Shown: positions 1 to 5,685 of the stretch, piece after piece
Layout: each line of letters begins with the position of its first letter
Position numbering within the stretch: the stretch's first letter is position 1
Assembly (NCBI GenBank): GCA_002451855.1
Contig: DKDS01000004.1
Coordinates: 1 to 5,685 of the forward strand
Source of the DNA: Ruminococcaceae bacterium UBA6842
GTDB lineage: Bacteria > Bacillota > Clostridia > Oscillospirales > Acutalibacteraceae
Direction: 5' to 3'
Length of the DNA stretch: 5,685 nucleotides
Notes under the pieces: model-generated
Told to the model about the DNA's origin: nothing
Seen by the model: only the letters and a program-made list of their open reading frames with translations
The model's database searches: none
Made by a program: the position numbers and the translations under genes

Positions 1-404
1 TCTACCGCCTCAAGCGGCATAAAGGTAGTCGGTCTGTGATGCTGCGGCCAGTTAAACTCTATTCCGCCCGAGATCCAAGGACCCGCAAGACCAACCAAAG
101 CAGGCTTTACAACCTCGTTGTAATAAATAAAATCGTAATTCCCTATTTTATCAAACCCTCTAAGGATCTTACCGCCGAGCGCCGGTACGACCTGAGTTTT
201 TACATATTCGTTTTCAAGGGTATATACATCGTATTCAACATCGGTTTTTTCGTCCGAAATACCGTCGCAGTAGGGTATCGGGTATACCTTGCCCGAAGCG
301 CCCTGATAAGGCTTGTTTTCAAAAAACATAGGCAGCTCGTGTGCCTTTTTGGGTATGTAGGTAGGTATCAATTCCTTATTTAGCTCAGCTTTTACACATT
401 TCAA
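1..404 (-). CDS. DUF5107 domain protein, N-terminal part (runs off left edge)
   Basis: Reading leftward from a TTG at 404-402, the frame stays open for 134 codons to the window edge, so only the N-terminus is present. The start is set by a strong Shine-Dalgarno GGGGAG (416-411) with 6 nt spacing; an ATG at 400 is in another frame and hits a stop after four codons. There is no signal peptide, so it is probably cytoplasmic. Segments such as VVPALGGKILRGFDK, LAGPWISGGIEFNWPQHHRP and TTFMPLEAV match my memory of the DUF5107 family, whose members are large (often about 1000 residues), usually followed by TPR repeats, and related to galactose-mutarotase-like beta-sandwich folds. Members occur in carbohydrate-use loci, and the glycoside hydrolase upstream agrees with that. 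The molecular function is not established to my knowledge. Family call fairly firm; role is inference. Confidence 0.8.
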   Translation of the reverse strand, partial: MKCVKAELNKELIPTYIPKKAHELPMFFENKPYQGASGKVYPIPYCDGISDEKTDVEYDVYTLENEYVKTQVVPALGGKILRGFDKIGNYDFIYYNEVVKPALVGLAGPWISGGIEFNWPQHHRPTTFMPLEAV

Positions 405-524
405 AAGTAGCTCCCCTTTCGGATTAATGCTAACATAAGACAAATAAATTTAAAAGACCAAAAAGGCTGTAAAAAACAACATACTTTTTTGTTTCAGAAC
501 CGCATTATTTTCACCTTAAATCGT

Positions 525-555
525 ATTATAACAAAACCGACAGTCCAATGCTTAA
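525..555 (-). promoter_or_regulatory. Extended -10 promoter for the DUF5107 gene
   Basis: On the minus strand TGTTATAAT lies at 533-525, a perfect TATAAT with the upstream TG of an extended -10. No good -35 is present (TAAGCA at 554-549 with 18-bp spacing is poor), as is common for extended -10 promoters. Predicted transcription starts near 518, leaving a leader of about 115 nt before the TTG at 404. A second, weaker candidate closer to the gene is TTGGTC (461-456) with TATGTT (437-432), 18-bp spacing. The -10 directly abuts the T-tract of the preceding terminator. The rest of the 405-656 gap shows no gene. Confidence 0.6.
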
Positions 556-573
556 CACATTGAAGCTATCGGT
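529..573 (-). terminator. Intrinsic terminator of the glycoside hydrolase gene
   Basis: On the minus strand, arm 573-558 (ACCGATAGCTTCAATG) pairs with arm 550-536 (CATTGGACTGTCGGT) across a 7-nt loop (557-551), giving about 15 pairs with one bulged C and two G-U wobbles. The run TTTTGTT follows (536-530). The wobbles become C-A mismatches on the plus strand and no T-run follows there, so it works leftward only. It lies 84 nt past the stop codon of the gene at 657-1742. Confidence 0.8.
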
Positions 574-656
574 CAAAAATATAATGCTGATGTTTTTCGT
601 TTGATAAGCCGTGTAAAACAAATTATCATCCGGCGAAAAGGCTGTGATAAATCACA

Positions 657-1742
657 TTATTCTATTCCGGCATTTTTATCAGCCACCTTACAAAGACGTT
701 TTATGAGCTCAGTTTCCCTTGGGTCATACGGACGAAGATTAGGTCGGAGCAAATCATGCTGCCATTTAGTAAAATCCAAGCCTTCCCTTTCTCCTCTGTC
801 ATATTTCTCCCAAAGCATATTCCATGGCTCGTAAGTTTGATATTTTCCTGCTACAAAGCCCCAATTATAGCAAGCTATTTTTTTTGAAAAGAACAGCGGA
901 AAAATATCCTGTACACTTTGCCCTGTTATTCTTAAAAGCCATTCCGTACATACAAGGGGTCTTCCGTAATTTTCCAAAATATTAAGCAAAACAACCGTAT
1001 CGGGCAATGTCTCATAGCAATGAAAGCTTATTATATCCGAAAGCTCAGCCGCACGCTTTTCTATTTCCGTCATTTCTCCGGCGATGACAAGATCCGAACG
1101 CCAGATTCCTGCCGTAAGCGGCTGTTCCGGCTCGGCGGCACGGGCAATTCGGAAGAAATGCTCCATATATCCGAGACTTTTATTCCCACGCTTGCTGTTT
1201 CCGGGTTCGTTGAAAATATCCCAAATGCAAATCCGTTTATCGTGCGCATATTTTGTAACTATCTCGCTTACCATTTCGCAAAAACGCGCATTTTTATCCG
1301 GATCGTCAAGAATACTGTATCCCGAAGCTGTAAGCTCGCCGTGCGGAGAATAACGCCTGCCGCCATGCCATCCCCAATCAACATTTTGAGGGCCGAGCTC
1401 CGGCTCCTTATAATTTTCCTTCGGAACAGCACAATCGTTTCCAAAGCATATCATTGATGTTATTCCGTAGCTGTATGCAGCCGAAAGGTATCGGTCAAAA
1501 TTTTCCATAAATGCGTCGTGCTCTTTGTCCCAAACCTCAAACTGAAGTATAAGTCTTATACTGTTAAATCCTAGATCCGCCGCAGCCGAAAATTCCCTCT
1601 TTGCGGTCTCAAGGCGATTTTCAAAGCCGTAGCTCTGCCACTGGTCAACACGGTTTGCGCAATCGCTTCCCATAAAATTGCATCCGCGTATCCATGGCTG
1701 TGAGTTATACCATTCCCATGCCTTTTCTTTGCTCCAGACCAA
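657..1742 (-). CDS. Clan GH-A (GH5-like) glycoside hydrolase, cytoplasmic
   Basis: The 361-residue product looks like a complete single-domain TIM-barrel glycosidase. It starts at a TTG (1742-1740) preceded by AGGGG (1754-1750) with 7 nt spacing. The barrel opens with WIRGCNFMGSDCANRVDQWQ (17-36). The clan GH-A signatures are present: WDIFNEP (174-180) with E179 as the predicted acid/base, FHCYE (240-244) with the conserved His/Tyr, and CTEW (265-268) with E267 as the predicted nucleophile. W294 follows near barrel strand 8. These residues predict a retaining mechanism. Relatives are usually annotated 'cellulase family glycosylhydrolase' or '1,4-beta-xylanase', often without biochemical proof, so the substrate is open. 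No signal peptide, binding module or membrane segment is visible, so it probably cleaves imported oligosaccharides. It is divergent from the regulator gene and followed by its own terminator. Confidence 0.85.
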   Translation of the reverse strand: MVWSKEKAWEWYNSQPWIRGCNFMGSDCANRVDQWQSYGFENRLETAKREFSAAADLGFNSIRLILQFEVWDKEHDAFMENFDRYLSAAYSYGITSMICFGNDCAVPKENYKEPELGPQNVDWGWHGGRRYSPHGELTASGYSILDDPDKNARFCEMVSEIVTKYAHDKRICIWDIFNEPGNSKRGNKSLGYMEHFFRIARAAEPEQPLTAGIWRSDLVIAGEMTEIEKRAAELSDIISFHCYETLPDTVVLLNILENYGRPLVCTEWLLRITGQSVQDIFPLFFSKKIACYNWGFVAGKYQTYEPWNMLWEKYDRGEREGLDFTKWQHDLLRPNLRPYDPRETELIKRLCKVADKNAGIE

Positions 1743-1791
1743 ATTTATTCCCCTGCTTTCTGCTCTTTCAAAGCGTTTTTTATTTGATATA

Positions 1792-1820
1792 ATTATAACA
1801 AAGAAATCTATTTTATTAAA
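1792..1820 (-). promoter_or_regulatory. Extended -10 promoter for the glycoside hydrolase gene
   Basis: On the minus strand TGTTATAAT occupies 1800-1792, giving a perfect -10 with an extended TG. A weak -35, TTTAAT (1820-1815), stands at 17-bp spacing. Transcription would start near 1785, about 43 nt before the TTG start codon. The core TTTGTTATAAT is identical to that of the DUF5107 promoter. Confidence 0.65.
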
Positions 1821-1857
1821 GACAGAAAAATATGTATATATAATATGCTTTTTTTGT

Positions 1858-1886
1858 TTGCAAATGAAGGGATTTAATTATATAAT
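1858..1886 (+). promoter_or_regulatory. Sigma-A-type promoter for the regulator gene
   Basis: TTGCAA (1858-1863, 4 of 6 to the -35 consensus) and TATAAT (1881-1886, perfect) are separated by 17 bp. A start near 1893 would give a leader of about 25 nt carrying the AGGAGG at 1907-1912. It is divergent from the glycoside hydrolase promoter, with the two -10 elements about 85 bp apart. Confidence 0.65.
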
Positions 1887-1888
1887 TA
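1875..1888. promoter_or_regulatory. AT-only palindrome over the regulator -10 (possible operator)
   Basis: TAATTATATAATTA is a perfect 14-bp palindrome covering the -10 of the regulator promoter, the right place for autoregulation. Its ATATAATTAT core (1880-1889) recurs at 1787-1796 over the glycoside hydrolase -10. The region is extremely AT-rich, so chance is a serious alternative. Confidence 0.25.
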
Positions 1889-1918
1889 TTATACAAGAAT
1901 CTTAACAGGAGGAATATG

Positions 1919-2980
1919 ATGGTTGCTATTCTTATCGAGCCGGCTTACAGCACAAGTATGTGGTGCAAAACACTATATTCAAGTCTCACTGAATGTCTCC
2001 GTCAAAAACGGATAACCTTTTGTGAAATGTACGATACATTACCCGAAAATATAGATTCGGTTTTTATAATCGCTTCAAATTATACTTGGATAAAAAATAC
2101 CTTGTCTCAGCTTAACAGTTCCGGAATAAAGCCTATTCTTATCAGTAATCAATCCGAGAGTATTGCCGGCTGCAATTACAGCTGTGTTTCCTCCGATATA
2201 AACGGGTCTATGAAATATTTACTTGATGAAATAGGAGCTATCGGGAAATCAAATGTAGCTTTGTACGGGATAAACACCAGTTCTCTTTCTGATGTCTGCA
2301 GAGTTGATGAAATATTCTCATTAAAGGACGACAGCTTTGACACTATGCGTGTCTTTGTAAACAACGGCTCCCTTAACGACTGCTTTGAAGAGTTTTTTCC
2401 GATCTGCTCTCAATTTGATTCAATCATATGCTCAAATGATTTTGCCGCAGTATCCCTCATAAAGCATTTAAAGGAACGCTCCCCCGAAACATTAAGCCGC
2501 ATTAAAATCTTCAGCTGTACGGAAACAAAGCTCTCGGAATATTACCGCGATATGATAACATCTATCAATATGAACTTTGAAAACTACGGCAAAGCGGCAG
2601 TTTTTATTTATGAAAAGCTAAAGGCTCATACCTATATGTCCAACATAACGATAAAGGTTGACTGGAACAGCAAAAGCAAGCGATCAAAGCCAACCTCGCC
2701 TATTAAGCTGCAGAGCGTAAAGGTTGACGACGGCTTTTACACTGATTGCGAAATGCGTGATATGCTTACTGTTGAGCATATTCTTAATATAAGCAATAAC
2801 TCCGACAGATTGATTATTAAAAAGCTTATAGAAGGAATAAAAATGGAAAAAATCGCTCAGGAATGCTTTTTGAGTGAAAACGGCGTAAAATACCGAATAA
2901 AACGCATTTTACAAGAATGTAATATATCCGGAAAAGATGAATTAATTAAGCTCTGCAAAACCTTTTTATTAAACAAATAG
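1919..2980 (+). CDS. Transcriptional regulator: LacI/PBP-like sensor with C-terminal LuxR/GerE-like HTH
   Basis: The 353-residue product starts at the second of two adjacent ATG codons, which sits 6 nt after AGGAGG (1907-1912); the first (1916) would leave only 3 nt. Residue numbers here count from 1916. The protein enters the sensor fold at once (VAILIEPAYSTSMW) with no N-terminal helix-turn-helix. Residues 3-250 resemble a LacI-family/periplasmic-binding-protein sensor: SCVSSDINGSMKYLL (89-103), SIICSNDFAAVSLIKHL (169-185) and MITSINMNFENYGKAA (213-228) match the usual positions. A basic linker (251-260) leads to 298-348, where IKMEKIAQECFLSENGVKYR resembles the GerE/LuxR helix-turn-helix. 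It probably binds a sugar-like ligand and controls the divergent genes; that is inference. No terminator separates it from the downstream oxidoreductase gene, so the two may be co-transcribed. Confidence 0.75.
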   Translation: MVAILIEPAYSTSMWCKTLYSSLTECLRQKRITFCEMYDTLPENIDSVFIIASNYTWIKNTLSQLNSSGIKPILISNQSESIAGCNYSCVSSDINGSMKYLLDEIGAIGKSNVALYGINTSSLSDVCRVDEIFSLKDDSFDTMRVFVNNGSLNDCFEEFFPICSQFDSIICSNDFAAVSLIKHLKERSPETLSRIKIFSCTETKLSEYYRDMITSINMNFENYGKAAVFIYEKLKAHTYMSNITIKVDWNSKSKRSKPTSPIKLQSVKVDDGFYTDCEMRDMLTVEHILNISNNSDRLIIKKLIEGIKMEKIAQECFLSENGVKYRIKRILQECNISGKDELIKLCKTFLLNK

Positions 2981-2989
2981 CTTTTTAAA

Positions 2990-3076
2990 ACGGCAAATCC
3001 GTAAGCTCAACCACCTGCTTACGCTTGTATCGCAGTCGCAATGTATGATAAGTTGCCTTTGCGGGTGATTTGCCGT
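2990..3076. other. Structured non-coding element (possible ncRNA, leader or small repeat)
   Basis: In the gap between the regulator and the oxidoreductase, ACGGCAAATC (2990-2999) is perfectly complementary to GATTTGCCGT (3067-3076). Abutting the left arm, CGTAAGC (3000-3006) pairs perfectly with GCTTACG (3017-3023) around a 10-nt loop. The remaining interior can form a third, weaker helix, either CTTGTATC/GATAAG (3024-3031 with 3047-3052, two bases bulged) or CGCAA/TTGCG (3037-3041 with 3059-3063). The result resembles a three-way junction closed by a 10-bp stem. It is not a standard terminator on the plus strand; on the minus strand TTTT follows the closing helix. No target-site duplication is evident. 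It could be a mobile palindromic repeat, a small RNA, or a leader acting on the oxidoreductase gene. Confidence 0.5.
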
Positions 3077-3098
3077 CTATTTTGCTCTGTGAAAGGAT

Positions 3099-4076
3099 AT
3101 GGTGATTTTTATAATCAAATACGGAATAATAGGCGCCGGCTGGCGAAGTGAATTTTATTTAAGAACAGCTGAGCTTTTACCGCAGGAATTTTCAGTAAGC
3201 GGCATATACATCCGCAACAGCGAAAAACAAAAGGAATTTGCGGAAAAATATAATGTCAGAGTATGCGACTCGCTTGAAGAGCTTTTGAAAACCGATTTTG
3301 ATTTTATTGTTTCCTGCGTTAATAAGGATAATATATCGGGAATGATAAAAACGCTTGCCGCAAGAGATATTCCCGTGCTTACCGAAACACCCGTAACCGA
3401 CGGCACACTGACAGGCAGAGTACAGGTGGCAGAGCAATTCCATTTTATGCCGAGAAATCAAGCCTGCAAAAAAATAATCGAAAGCGGAATTTTAGGTAAA
3501 GTACATTCGGTCAAGCTTTCCTGCTGTCACGATTACCACGCCGCAAGCCTTATACGGTTTTTCCTTGATACAGGCTTTGAACAGCCGAAAATCACCTCAA
3601 TTTCGCTCACCGACACCATAACCCGTTACAACAGCCGCACGGGATATTTAAAATCCCCTGCCGTAATACCGTCAGAGGAAAAAATTAAAATATTTAAGTT
3701 TAGAGACAAAACCGCCGTATACGATTTTTCGTTTGAGCAATATTTTTCGGATATTCGTTCGTCACAAATAATAATAAGGGGGACAAACGGCGAAATAGTA
3801 AATAACACCTGTGCCTATTTGAAGGACGGTGTTCCGCAGAGCCTCGAAATTCACCGAAATTCATACGGTTCCGAAGAAAGCCTTGACGGAATGTGCCTTT
3901 TTAACATTACAGGCGGCGGCAATGTGCTTTATACCAATCCTTTCCCGTATTCACGGCTCTCCGACGAGGAAATCGCCATTGCAACCTGTCTTGTTAAAAT
4001 GAAGGAATATATTGATACCGGAAAAGAGTTCTATTCTGTCAAAGACGCCTGCTTTGATTATGCTTTATTTGAATAA
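3099..4076 (+). CDS. Gfo/Idh/MocA-family oxidoreductase
   Basis: The 325-residue product is predicted to be an NAD(P)-dependent cytoplasmic sugar or cyclitol oxidoreductase. The N-terminal Rossmann domain opens with YGIIGAGWRSEF (8-19), containing GxGxxG-like G9-G12-G14. VSCVNKDN (71-78) closes a later strand. The family's EKP motif appears as ETP (96-98), so the usual catalytic lysine is a threonine. VQVAEQFHFMPRN (108-120) and the ESGILGKV (128-135) entry to the C-terminal sheet domain are clear, with CHDYH (143-147) near the usual catalytic histidine. ETP is followed by the QVAEQ strand after only about 10 residues, where a full helix is usual, suggesting a small internal loss. ATG 3099 is placed only 1 nt after AAAGGA (3092-3097), so GTG 3102 (4 nt) may be the true start, removing one residue. 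The substrate cannot be read from the sequence. Confidence 0.8.
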   Translation: MVIFIIKYGIIGAGWRSEFYLRTAELLPQEFSVSGIYIRNSEKQKEFAEKYNVRVCDSLEELLKTDFDFIVSCVNKDNISGMIKTLAARDIPVLTETPVTDGTLTGRVQVAEQFHFMPRNQACKKIIESGILGKVHSVKLSCCHDYHAASLIRFFLDTGFEQPKITSISLTDTITRYNSRTGYLKSPAVIPSEEKIKIFKFRDKTAVYDFSFEQYFSDIRSSQIIIRGTNGEIVNNTCAYLKDGVPQSLEIHRNSYGSEESLDGMCLFNITGGGNVLYTNPFPYSRLSDEEIAIATCLVKMKEYIDTGKEFYSVKDACFDYALFE

Positions 4077-4123
4077 GCTCGGAATTTTTATTTTTTAAAA
4101 AGATATTCCGCATAGCTTGTATT
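4077..4123 (+). terminator. Weak candidate terminator after the oxidoreductase gene
   Basis: CGGAAT (4080-4085) pairs with ATTCCG (4105-4110), optionally extended by GCT/AGC (4077-4079 with 4114-4116) and inner A-U pairs; TTGTATT follows (4117-4123). The stem is AU-rich and the T-run poor, so efficiency is doubtful. It lies in the 141-bp convergent gap (4077-4217), where I see no gene and no clear terminator for the opposing hydrolase gene. Confidence 0.3.
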
Positions 4124-4217
4124 AACTAAGAGTTACAGAAAATCTTTAAGGCGCTAAACAGTCTGCTGAACCCTGCAATTGTTTTCGAAGCATTTACACT
4201 TCACATTTTACTTGTAC

Positions 4218-4991
4218 TTACAGCTTTAAAAACGGTATATCAGGCAGAGTATTTTCTTCCGTTATCGACCGAAGCATTTCCGCAAAGCCCTTGGGGTCCT
4301 TAATCTGATACTGCATATGGTTACAGCCCTCAAAAATCGGATAGTTACCCTTAGGATAGGCTTTCATAACAGCGTCCCTGTATTTAAGGTGTTCCTCAAT
4401 ACTGCCGAATTCAAAGTATGTATTTTTTTGCACTTCTTCGGGCAATGCCGGAAACGGCTTATCCTCTAAGCTGTCTGAAAGCTGTCGGCGCAAATTTCCG
4501 TATTTAAGCGCTTTACCCGCGGCAATAAAATACGGCTTTATGGCATCGTCATCGCACCACATAATTTTTTTAAGCGTTCCGCCTTTTGACAGATACAGAC
4601 TTTTTATGGCAAGATATAGAAAAGGCGTCATAATTCTGCGTGTTCCTTTTCCGATTTGCGCGAACTGTCCCCCGTCGAAAAAGATATGCCCGATTGGTAT
4701 ATTTGTTTGTGTTAAGAAAAACATTGCCAAATCCGCACCGATAGACGACGCAACAACCATCGCAAGGCTTTTCACGCCCTGTTCTTGTAAAAACTCCTCG
4801 ACCTGCCGCACTTCATCCGCTTTGCTTATGTATTTCTGCCCCTTGCAGTAAACGGTTGAGGTAGGCAAAACACAAAAGTATTTATCGCACAAATAATTTG
4901 CCACAGGCTTGCTGCTCTCTCCTGTCACTCCCATAGCGTGGAAAAACAGTACAGCGGGATTTCGTTTGTCACCCAATGTTTCAAACAGCAT
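4218..4991 (-). CDS. Alpha/beta hydrolase
   Basis: The 257-residue product has the alpha/beta-hydrolase layout. An early strand and oxyanion-loop segment reads VLFFHAMG (14-21). The nucleophile elbow is ASSIG (81-85), with S83 the predicted nucleophile and alanine in place of the first glycine of GxSxG. A short lid-like helical stretch covers about 115-175. The catalytic histidine is probably H225 in EGCNHMQYQ, and the acid is likely in the TYFEFGSIEEH region (191-201). No signal peptide is seen, so it is presumably cytoplasmic; substrate unknown. The start is ATG 4991-4989, chosen because GAGGTG (5003-4998) sits 6 nt upstream; an in-frame TTG at 5018 would add nine residues, overlap the upstream gene and lacks such a site. 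It follows the membrane-protein gene by 16 nt, so it is the distal gene of the leftward operon. Confidence 0.8.
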   Translation of the reverse strand: MLFETLGDKRNPAVLFFHAMGVTGESSKPVANYLCDKYFCVLPTSTVYCKGQKYISKADEVRQVEEFLQEQGVKSLAMVVASSIGADLAMFFLTQTNIPIGHIFFDGGQFAQIGKGTRRIMTPFLYLAIKSLYLSKGGTLKKIMWCDDDAIKPYFIAAGKALKYGNLRRQLSDSLEDKPFPALPEEVQKNTYFEFGSIEEHLKYRDAVMKAYPKGNYPIFEGCNHMQYQIKDPKGFAEMLRSITEENTLPDIPFLKL

Positions 4992-5007
4992 TGCGTTCAC
5001 CTCGGAT

Positions 5008-5508
5008 TTAAGAAACAAAGATTCGCATGATTCCCGAAAGCATCGCCGATATGATCCCCATGCCGACCGTGCCGAACAACCACTTTCTGCATTGATCCTT
5101 TGCGGTGATATAAGGTCTTAAATCCTCTGTGCCCGGGATGATCCATGCCTTTGTGTGCCCTACCCAAAGCCCGTCGATCAGAAAGCGATCAATCAGGTTC
5201 ATTACGGAGAGGAGCACAAACAATTGCCAAAAACCATGGAGAAAGCCTCTTGCGCCATTTACCGCATATACGAAAATCAGCACATAAGCAATATACCCGG
5301 GGATGCAGATGACTTTGAAAAGCAATGCGTTCCGCCGGATCTTTTCCTGCGTCGTCAGTCCGAGCTTTATGCACCGGTCCTGCACATCAGAATGATATAA
5401 ATGCACCATTCCGATCGCCCCTTTCCGGATACCGACTGCGCAAACAAGGAACAGTAACGCGCCAAGTCCCAAGCCCTCTAAGACTGTTTTGATAACCAAT
5501 TCTTTCAT
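5008..5508 (-). CDS. Four-helix integral membrane protein of unknown function
   Basis: The 166-residue product has four hydrophobic segments at about 8-27, 61-82, 88-112 and 143-163, and a 33-residue polar stretch (28-60) rich in charges after the first. A striking segment, NLIDRFLIDGLWVGHTKAW (104-122), holds charged and aromatic residues at the end of the third helix and looks like a conserved functional motif. I do not recognise the family. ATG 5508-5506 is preferred: it overlaps the upstream stop as ATGA, and GGGAG (5522-5518) lies 9 nt before it. A GTG at 5526 would add six residues without a better ribosome site. The stop is 16 nt before the hydrolase ATG, and the hydrolase's ribosome site lies inside that gap, so the two are probably co-transcribed. 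Base composition is richer in G+C than the left part of the window. Confidence 0.7.
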   Translation of the reverse strand: MKELVIKTVLEGLGLGALLFLVCAVGIRKGAIGMVHLYHSDVQDRCIKLGLTTQEKIRRNALLFKVICIPGYIAYVLIFVYAVNGARGFLHGFWQLFVLLSVMNLIDRFLIDGLWVGHTKAWIIPGTEDLRPYITAKDQCRKWLFGTVGMGIISAMLSGIMRIFVS

Positions 5509-5685
5509 TCCAGATATCTCCCGCACTCTTTTTCAAGCTCCTGCCATACCGGATATTTCGCTCTGTGTTCATCAAAGAAGCTTTTCAGATCCCGGTTCAG
5601 TGCGCTCATCTCATCCGTTGCGTTCATGGCATGATCGGAGGCGCAAATTTTTCCAAGTCCTGTCGCGCACATGAGCTTGAAAAAG
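5505..5685 (-). CDS. 3' end of an unrecognised gene (5' part outside window)
   Basis: Reading leftward from the right edge, a frame of 59 residues ends at TGA 5507-5505, overlapping the next gene's ATG as ATGA. That overlap is typical of translationally coupled operon genes. The visible peptide, beginning FFKLMCATGLGKICASDH and ending QELEKECGRYLE, is mostly helical and charged with no membrane segment. No ribosome-binding site precedes the first in-frame ATG (5672), so the gene probably begins outside the window. It could be the C-terminal helical part of a small regulator such as a TetR-type protein, but that is only a guess from its helical character and position ahead of a membrane protein gene. 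Confidence 0.6.
   Translation of the reverse strand, partial: FFKLMCATGLGKICASDHAMNATDEMSALNRDLKSFFDEHRAKYPVWQELEKECGRYLE

Noticed and set aside
36..383. Plus-strand 115-codon open frame
   Set aside because: It lies antisense to the DUF5107 coding sequence, has no family resemblance and no ribosome site; it is a shadow of the real gene.
643..656. TGTGATAAATCACA, resembling a CRP/FNR half-site palindrome
   Set aside because: The spacing between TGTGA and TCACA is 4, not the usual 6, and it lies just after a stop codon, away from a promoter. It is probably a small hairpin at the gene end or chance.
1020..1457. Plus-strand 145-codon open frame
   Set aside because: It is antisense to the conserved glycoside hydrolase, including its catalytic motifs, and its protein is basic and unlike known families.
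1762..1775. CTTTCAAAG inverted repeat in the glycoside hydrolase leader
   Set aside because: Arms are only 4 bp and do not extend; expected by chance in AT-rich DNA.
4180..4217. ACTT-rich imperfect repeats after the hydrolase stop
   Set aside because: The repeats are short and irregular and form no stable stem or T-run, so I do not call a terminator or repeat array.
4992..5018. Nine-residue N-terminal extension of the hydrolase from TTG 5018
   Set aside because: It would overlap the upstream gene and has no ribosome site, while ATG 4991 has GAGGTG at ideal spacing.

Overview
The window looks like a piece of a Gram-positive gut-type Firmicute chromosome, probably a Clostridia member of the Ruminococcus/Oscillospiraceae kind. 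This is inferred from strong purine-rich Shine-Dalgarno sites, AT-rich sigma-A-like promoters with TGnTATAAT elements, two TTG starts, and a gene set typical of plant-polysaccharide users. No rRNA, tRNA, insertion sequence or CRISPR array was seen.

Left part (1-4076): a small carbohydrate-related locus built around a divergent promoter region. Leftward from about 1742 run a cytoplasmic clan GH-A glycoside hydrolase (657-1742) and then the N-terminal part of a DUF5107-type protein (404 to the left edge). A strong intrinsic terminator separates the two, and an extended -10 promoter abuts its T-tract, so they are probably separate transcription units with similar promoters. Rightward run a regulator (1919-2980) and a Gfo/Idh/MocA-type oxidoreductase (3099-4076). 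The regulator has an unusual layout: a LacI/periplasmic-binding-protein-like sensor with no N-terminal DNA-binding domain, followed by a C-terminal LuxR/GerE-like helix-turn-helix. Between these two genes lies an 87-nt structured non-coding element with a perfect 10-bp closing helix and an abutting perfect 7-bp hairpin.

Right part (4077-5685): a convergent 141-bp gap, then a tightly packed leftward operon: the 3' end of an unrecognised gene (ATGA overlap with the next), a four-helix membrane protein of unknown function, and an alpha/beta hydrolase. The upstream two genes are visibly richer in G+C (sampled lines about 48-53%) than the regulator (one sampled line 25%).

How it fits together (inference): the regulator senses a sugar or similar ligand and controls the divergent glycoside hydrolase and perhaps the DUF5107 gene. 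Imported oligosaccharides would be cleaved in the cytoplasm, and the oxidoreductase may act on a released sugar. The right-hand operon appears unrelated. The best candidates for something undescribed are the structured element at 2990-3076, the inverted-architecture regulator, and the oxidoreductase that appears to lack a helix after its ETP motif.
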